From: Verrucomicrobiota bacterium
Lineage (GTDB): Bacteria > Verrucomicrobiota > Kiritimatiellia > Kiritimatiellales > Tichowtungiaceae
Length of the DNA: 47,285 bases
Direction of reading: 5' to 3'
Assembly: GCA_016342445.1 (NCBI GenBank)
Contig: JAEIOF010000002.1
Coordinates: 1-47,285 of the forward strand
Position numbers and translations under genes: made by a program. Position 1 is the stretch's first letter; the number at the start of each line of letters is the position of its first letter. This document shows, in pieces, positions 41,793 through 47,285 of the stretch. The notes under the pieces were generated by a model, which did not search any database, was not told the DNA's origin, and saw only the letters and a program-made list of their open reading frames with translations.

Positions 41793-44700
41793 AAGACGCC
41801 GCTGATCTTTTTATCAGCACCTTTTGAGGTGTTCAGGTCGGCGTGCCATTCCTGCAGGGAGCGAATCGGCGCCTGCCCAGCCTTTCGCGCGGCTATTCCT
41901 TCGGAGGCCGCGACGGCTGCCGAAACCGTGGTGATGTACGGCACGTTGTGCTTGATGGCCGATTTGCGGATGTAAGAGTCGTCGTTGGCGCTGAGTTTGC
42001 CGGACGGTGTGTTGACGATGAGCTGGATTTCTCCGTTTTTCACAGCGTCCACAATGTTCGGGCGGCCTTCGTGCGCTTTGAGGATGGGTTCGGCTTCGAT
42101 GCCGGCTTCTTTCAGGAAGGCAACCGTGCCCGATGTGGCGAGCAGCTTGAAGCCATCCTCTTTGAGACGCCGGGCGGCGGCGACCAGTTTTTCGGAGCGG
42201 TCGCGCTCGCAAATGGTGAGCAGGACGGTTCCTTCCATCGGCAGGGTTCCTTTGGTGGCCTCCTGCGCTTTATAGAACGCGAGCCCGAAGGAGGAGTCGA
42301 TGCCGAGCACTTCGCCGGTGGATCGCATTTCCGGCCCGAGGACGGGATCGACTTCCGGGAACATGTTGAACGGGAAGACCGATTCTTTGACCCCGAAGTG
42401 CGGGATGTCCTGATGCTTCAAGTTGAAGTCGCCAAGCTTTTTCCCGAGCATGATTTCGGTGGCGATGCGCGCCATGGAAATTCCGCAGACCTTGGAAACG
42501 AGCGGCACGGTGCGCGAGGCGCGCGGGTTGGCTTCGAGCACGTAGACGACATCCTCGCAGATGGCATACTGGATGTTCATCAGACCGACGACACCCATTT
42601 CACGAGCGATGGTACGGGTGTATTCGTAGATGGTTTTGATGTGCTTTTCGGGAATGCCGACCGGCGGGATCACACAGGCGGAATCACCGGAGTGGATGCC
42701 GGCCTGCTCGATGTGTTCCATGACGGCGGGAACGAAGGCGTCTTCGCCATCGGCAATGGCATCGGCCTCGGCCTCGATGGCGTTCTCCAGATATTTGTCG
42801 ATGAGGATCGGCCGGTCAGGAGTGACGCCGACAGCGGCGGCCATGTAGTCGCGCAGCATCGATTCGTCGTAGACGATTTCCATGCCGCGCCCACCGAGCA
42901 CGTAGGACGGACGAACCATCAGCGGATAGCCAACCCGTCCGGCGATTTCAACCGCCCCGGCCACGTCAACCGCCATGCCGCCTTCGGCCATCGGGATGCC
43001 GAGTTTTTTCATGATGGCATCGAACTGTTCACGGTCTTCGGCGAGGTCGATGACTTCGGGCGAGGTGCCGAGAATATTGACACCGGCTTCCTGAAGCTGC
43101 CGCGCAATGTTGAGCGGGGTCTGCCCGCCAAACTGACAGATGACGCCTTTGGGCTTTTCTTTTTCGTAGATTTGCAGCACGTCTTCGACGGTGAGCGGCT
43201 CGAAGTAGAGCTTGTCGGAGGTGTCGTAGTCGGTGGAGACGGTTTCGGGGTTGCAGTTGACCATGACGGTTTCGTAGTTCATGTCGCGCAGGGTGAAGGC
43301 GGCGTGGACACAACAGTAGTCGAACTCGATTCCCTGCCCGATCCGGTTGGGGCCGCCGCCGAGAATCATCACCTTGTCGGGGTTGTCCGTGGCGGAGACG
43401 GTGTCGGGGGCGTTGTAGCTGGAATAGTAGTATGCGGCATCTTCCACCCCGCTGACGGGAACGGCGTGCCAGCCTTCTACAATTCCGGCCGCCTTGCGCT
43501 GTTCGCGGATCTCCTTTTCCGGAACATCGAGAATCTTCGCGAGGTAGGCGTCGGCGAACCCGTCTTTTTTGGCGGCTTCGAGCAATTCGTCCGGAAGCTT
43601 CGAACCCTTATACTTGAGCACCTCTTCTTCGCGCTCGACCAGTTCTTTCATCTGCTCAAGGAACCATGCCTTGATGCTAGTCTTCGCGTGCAGCTCGTCA
43701 ATGGTTGCCCCCTTGCGCAGGGCCTCATACAGAATGAACTGGCGGTCGCTGGTCGGGAACGCCAGGCGAGCCATCAGCTCTTCTAAGGAGAGGGAGTTGA
43801 AGTTTTTGACGAAGCCGAGGCCATAACGTCCGTTTTCCAGACCCCGGATGGATTTCTGGACGGATTCTTTGTAGTTTTTGCCGATGCTCATCACTTCGCC
43901 AACGGCGCGCATCTGGGTGCCGAGTTTGTCTTCGACGCCTTTGAATTTTTCGAAGGCCCAGCGGGCAAATTTGATCACGACGTAGTCGCCGGACGGCGTG
44001 TATTTTTCGAGTGTGCCGTCGCGCCAGTAGGGAATCTCCTTCATGGTCATGCCGCCCGCGAGCTTGGCGGAGACCAGCGCGATGGGGAAGCCGGTGGCCT
44101 TGGAAGCCAGCGCGGAGGAGCGCGAGGTGCGCGGGTTGATCTCAATTACAACAATGCGTCCGCTTTCTGGATCGTGCGCCCACTGAACGTTGGTTCCGCC
44201 GATCACCTGGATGGCTTCGACAATGGCGTAGGAGGCTTTCTGCAAGCGTTCCTGCAGCTCCTGGCTGATGGTGAGCATGGGGGCGGAGCAGAAGGAGTCG
44301 CCGGTATGCACGCCCATGGGATCGATGTTTTCGATGAAGCAGACGGTGATGAGATTGTTGTCGGCATCGCGCACAACTTCGAGTTCGAGCTCCTCCCAGC
44401 CGAGCACGGACTCCTCGATCAGGATCTGGCCGACAAGACTGGCGGCAATTCCGCGCTCGGCAATCGTGCGCAACTCTTCAACGTTGTAAACGATGCCGCC
44501 GCCAGTGCCGCCCATGGTGTAGGCCGGACGGATGACAACGGGGTAGCCCAGATCGGCCGCGACTTTTTCAGCGTCCTCGACGCTGTAGACGGCGGTACTT
44601 TTCGCCATTTCGATGCCGAGCGTATCCATCGTTTTTTTGAATTCGATGCGGTCTTCGCCGCGTGCGATGGCATCGAGTTTCACGCCGATCACCTCGACGC

Positions 44701-45034
44701 CGTATTTATCGAGAATGCCGTGTTTGGCGAGATCCTGAGAAAGGTTGAGCGCGGTCTGTCCGCCGAGGTTCGGAAGGAGCGCGTCGGGGCGCTCTTTGGC
44801 GATAATCCGTTCAATGGTTTCCAGATTGAGCGGCTCGATGTAGGTGACGTCGGCCATGCCGGGGTCGGTCATGATGGTGGCGGGATTGGAGTTGACCAAA
44901 ACGATCTTGTAGCCCAGCTCACGAAGCGCTTTGCACGCCTGCGTGCCGGAATAGTCAAATTCGCAGGCCTGTCCAATGATGATGGGGCCGGAACCGATGA
45001 TCAGGACGGTGTTGATGTCGCTTAGTTTTGGCAT
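41753..45034 (-). CDS. carB: Carbamoyl-phosphate synthase large subunit, copy 2 (divergent paralogue)
   Basis: [66 protein letters not shown]; ends GVFSKVWKKLRKKFQ. Confidence 0.96.
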   Translation of the reverse strand: MPKLSDINTVLIIGSGPIIIGQACEFDYSGTQACKALRELGYKIVLVNSNPATIMTDPGMADVTYIEPLNLETIERIIAKERPDALLPNLGGQTALNLSQDLAKHGILDKYGVEVIGVKLDAIARGEDRIEFKKTMDTLGIEMAKSTAVYSVEDAEKVAADLGYPVVIRPAYTMGGTGGGIVYNVEELRTIAERGIAASLVGQILIEESVLGWEELELEVVRDADNNLITVCFIENIDPMGVHTGDSFCSAPMLTISQELQERLQKASYAIVEAIQVIGGTNVQWAHDPESGRIVVIEINPRTSRSSALASKATGFPIALVSAKLAGGMTMKEIPYWRDGTLEKYTPSGDYVVIKFARWAFEKFKGVEDKLGTQMRAVGEVMSIGKNYKESVQKSIRGLENGRYGLGFVKNFNSLSLEELMARLAFPTSDRQFILYEALRKGATIDELHAKTSIKAWFLEQMKELVEREEEVLKYKGSKLPDELLEAAKKDGFADAYLAKILDVPEKEIREQRKAAGIVEGWHAVPVSGVEDAAYYYSSYNAPDTVSATDNPDKVMILGGGPNRIGQGIEFDYCCVHAAFTLRDMNYETVMVNCNPETVSTDYDTSDKLYFEPLTVEDVLQIYEKEKPKGVICQFGGQTPLNIARQLQEAGVNILGTSPEVIDLAEDREQFDAIMKKLGIPMAEGGMAVDVAGAVEIAGRVGYPLMVRPSYVLGGRGMEIVYDESMLRDYMAAAVGVTPDRPILIDKYLENAIEAEADAIADGEDAFVPAVMEHIEQAGIHSGDSACVIPPVGIPEKHIKTIYEYTRTIAREMGVVGLMNIQYAICEDVVYVLEANPRASRTVPLVSKVCGISMARIATEIMLGKKLGDFNLKHQDIPHFGVKESVFPFNMFPEVDPVLGPEMRSTGEVLGIDSSFGLAFYKAQEATKGTLPMEGTVLLTICERDRSEKLVAAARRLKEDGFKLLATSGTVAFLKEAGIEAEPILKAHEGRPNIVDAVKNGEIQLIVNTPSGKLSANDDSYIRKSAIKHNVPYITTVSAAVAASEGIAARKAGQAPIRSLQEWHADLNTSKGADKKISGVFSKVWKKLRKKFQ

Positions 45035-45053
45035 GGTCGTTCTCCCTTGGTGA

Positions 45054-46568
45054 TTACGTTAAAAACAGATTGTGGCCCGCGAAGTCGGCATCGCTGGTGA
45101 CGTTGACGCCGAGGCGGCGCAAGCCCGCCTCATCCCCCGGCGAAGGAATATGCGAAAGATGCACTTCGCATCCGCGCAGCTCGGGCAGTTTTTCCATCGC
45201 CAATTGCGCGGACGGATTACCTGCCGCGCTGACACTCAGCGCAATCAGCGTTTCTTCGAGGTCGAGGCTGGGCGACTTGCCGTTGAGCAGGTCCTGCTTC
45301 AGGTGGCAAACGGATTTGACGACGCCGGGGCTGAGCAGATGCATTTCATCGGGCAGACCCGCGAGCACTTTGATCGAATTGAGCAACATTGCAGAAGCCG
45401 CGTGCATCAGGGGGGTGTTGCAACCTGTCACCAGACGACCGTCGGCGAGCTCCAGCGCGGCCCCGCAGAAAATGTCGTCGCGCCCTTTTTCGTTCTGTTG
45501 CGCCCTCTCGGCGGCTGCGCGCGCGGGAGTGACGACTGCGCGTTCTTCGGGTTTCGCGCCCACTTCTTTGAGCAGCAGTTCCGCACGTTCCACGGTTTTA
45601 TGATCGGCGCTTCCGAGCGCGAATTCGCAGCGGTAACGGAAATAGCGCCGGATGATCTCCTGAATAGAAGCTTCCCGCACCGCTTCGTCGTCGACAATCG
45701 CAAAGCCTGCACGGTTCACGCCCATATCGGTCGGCGATTGATAAATGGACTCCTCCCCGGTGACGCGTTCGAGAATCCGTTTGAGTACCGGGAAAATTTC
45801 GACGTCGCGGTTGTAGTTCACGGAGGCTTCCCCGCGCGCTTCGAGATGAAAGGAATCGACCATATTAAAATCGCCGAGATCAGCCGTCGCGGCCTCGTAA
45901 GCAATATTGACCGGATGCTTCAGCGGCAGATTCCAGATCGGGAAGGTTTCAAATTTCGAATAGCCCGAGGCGAGGCCCCGCTTGTGATCGTGATAGAGCT
46001 GGCTCAGGCAGGTGCCCATTTTTCCGCTGCCCGGGCCGGGGGCGGAAACCACCACGATCGGCTTTGTGGTTTCAATATAGGGATTCGCGCCATACCCCTC
46101 ATCGCTGGCGATCACATCTACGTCTGTGGGGTAGCCCTTCGTCGCCCGGTGGATGTAGGTCTTCACGCCCCGGCGGTCGAGCCGGTTCTTAAACTGAATA
46201 GCCGCCGGCTGTTCATTAAAACGGGTAATCACCACGCCCGCGACGGAAAGCCCCCACTCGCGCAGGTCGTCAATCAGACGGAGCATGTCTGTGTCGTAGG
46301 TGATTCCAAAATCGGCGCGGACTTTTTTGCGCTCAATGTCGCCGGCATAAATGCAGAGGATAATTTCGGCGCGGTCGCGCAACCGCTGGAGAAGGCGGAT
46401 TTTCACATTGGGATCAAAGCCGGGGAGAATGCGCGAGGCGTGGTAGTCGAAAACCAGTTTCCCGCCGAACTCGAGATAGAGCTTGTTCTGAAACTTTTCC
46501 GCGCGCTTGATGATGTATTCACTCTGTTCATCCAAATACTTTTCGTTGTCAAAGCCAACCTTGTGCAT
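45054..46568 (-). CDS. DUF1846 family protein
   Basis: KVGFDNEKYLDEQSEYIIKRAEKFQNKLYLEFGGKLVFDYHASRILPGFDPNVKI; VSAPGPGSGKMGTCLSQLYHD. Confidence 0.88.
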   Translation of the reverse strand: MHKVGFDNEKYLDEQSEYIIKRAEKFQNKLYLEFGGKLVFDYHASRILPGFDPNVKIRLLQRLRDRAEIILCIYAGDIERKKVRADFGITYDTDMLRLIDDLREWGLSVAGVVITRFNEQPAAIQFKNRLDRRGVKTYIHRATKGYPTDVDVIASDEGYGANPYIETTKPIVVVSAPGPGSGKMGTCLSQLYHDHKRGLASGYSKFETFPIWNLPLKHPVNIAYEAATADLGDFNMVDSFHLEARGEASVNYNRDVEIFPVLKRILERVTGEESIYQSPTDMGVNRAGFAIVDDEAVREASIQEIIRRYFRYRCEFALGSADHKTVERAELLLKEVGAKPEERAVVTPARAAAERAQQNEKGRDDIFCGAALELADGRLVTGCNTPLMHAASAMLLNSIKVLAGLPDEMHLLSPGVVKSVCHLKQDLLNGKSPSLDLEETLIALSVSAAGNPSAQLAMEKLPELRGCEVHLSHIPSPGDEAGLRRLGVNVTSDADFAGHNLFLT

Positions 46569-46684
46569 CCCTCAAAACCTTTCGTTGCTTTTTCCTCATG
46601 CGCGGCGCGTGAAGGGGAATTTTAATGCCGCAATCAAAAACCACAATCAAAACCCGCTCAGAAAGAAAAATCAAAGTCTGATTT

Positions 46685-47188
46685 CTACCGGCGGGGCTCT
46701 CCCTCCAGCGCGTAGTGCAGCATGATCTCTTCAGTCTTGTTCAATCGCCGGCAGGCTTCCCTGGCGATATTGAGAATCAGCATGCCGAAGAGCTTGGGGT
46801 CGGAGTCGTACAGGCCGAACAGCTTGTCGCGCGGGATCACCAGCAGCTCGGTCGCCTCCATCGCGATAGCACTGGCGGTGTGCTGATGAATCCCGATCAC
46901 GGCAGTTTCTCCGAAGCAGTCACCGACACGAAACTCATAAAGCTCCAGCGGGGTTCCGCGCAGATCCTCAACAATCCGCACGCGGCCCCTGCTCACGATG
47001 CGAATGTGCGTGGGACTTTCCCCCTGCTCAAAAACAACTTCCCCCGGCCGATAGGTTTCGCTCTCCAGCAAACGGAAGATGACAAACAGCTGGGCCTCAT
47101 CCAAACCGCCAAGAATCGAGATTTGATTAAGGATGGGAAAAACCTTCTCCACATCCAACAACGGCAGTCTCTGTTTTTCCGCACTCAC
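46685..47188 (-). CDS. Cyclic nucleotide-binding domain protein (no obvious HTH)
   Basis: YRPGEVVFEQGESPTHIRIVSRGRVRIV; GDCFGETAVIG; ASAIAMEATELLVIPRDKL. Confidence 0.85.
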   Translation of the reverse strand: MSAEKQRLPLLDVEKVFPILNQISILGGLDEAQLFVIFRLLESETYRPGEVVFEQGESPTHIRIVSRGRVRIVEDLRGTPLELYEFRVGDCFGETAVIGIHQHTASAIAMEATELLVIPRDKLFGLYDSDPKLFGMLILNIAREACRRLNKTEEIMLHYALEGEPRR

Positions 47189-47285
47189 TAACGAACTCTA
47201 CTGCGCGAGCCGACCCCCTCGCCAGTTTATTTATGGACACATGACTTTCTCACTCCGGAGAATTTCTGGAACGGTTTCTGCTTAT

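Overview
The window is a gene-dense bacterial segment of about 39 genes, rich in nucleotide metabolism: purF, cdd, purine nucleoside phosphorylase, a guanine/nucleoside deaminase, thymidine phosphorylase, pyrD, pyrK, mazG, carA, guaA and two convergent full-length carB paralogues. It also carries rph, a DEAD-box helicase, dapB, a carbonic anhydrase, galE, a FadL-type porin, a MacAB-like ABC/HlyD cluster with a secretin-domain protein, two multi-PAS hybrid histidine kinases (one coupled to a PhnD-like lipoprotein), a DUF1846 protein and a cNMP-binding protein. No tRNA, rRNA, CRISPR array or transposase was recognised. The main discovery is an abundant 15-bp dyad, TTCCAANNNTTGGAA. I counted 19 perfect and about 12 near-perfect copies by eye, against about 0.003 expected by chance. 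It has a hidden asymmetric core (TTCCAA-N-C-M-TTGGAA on one strand). It occurs both between genes and inside genes, in all three reading frames. Clustered copies are spaced 22, 31-32 or 41-43 bp apart, close to 2, 3 or 4 turns of B-DNA. In several conserved enzymes it fits the protein without an indel, which suggests a selected protein-binding DNA site rather than a passive mobile repeat. A second REP-like family (GAGAGAGGC...GGCAA..GACCGCAGGGAGTGGCAA) is associated with it, and one copy sits in frame in cinA. Taxonomy was not determined; a PVC-group/Kiritimatiellota-like origin is only a guess.
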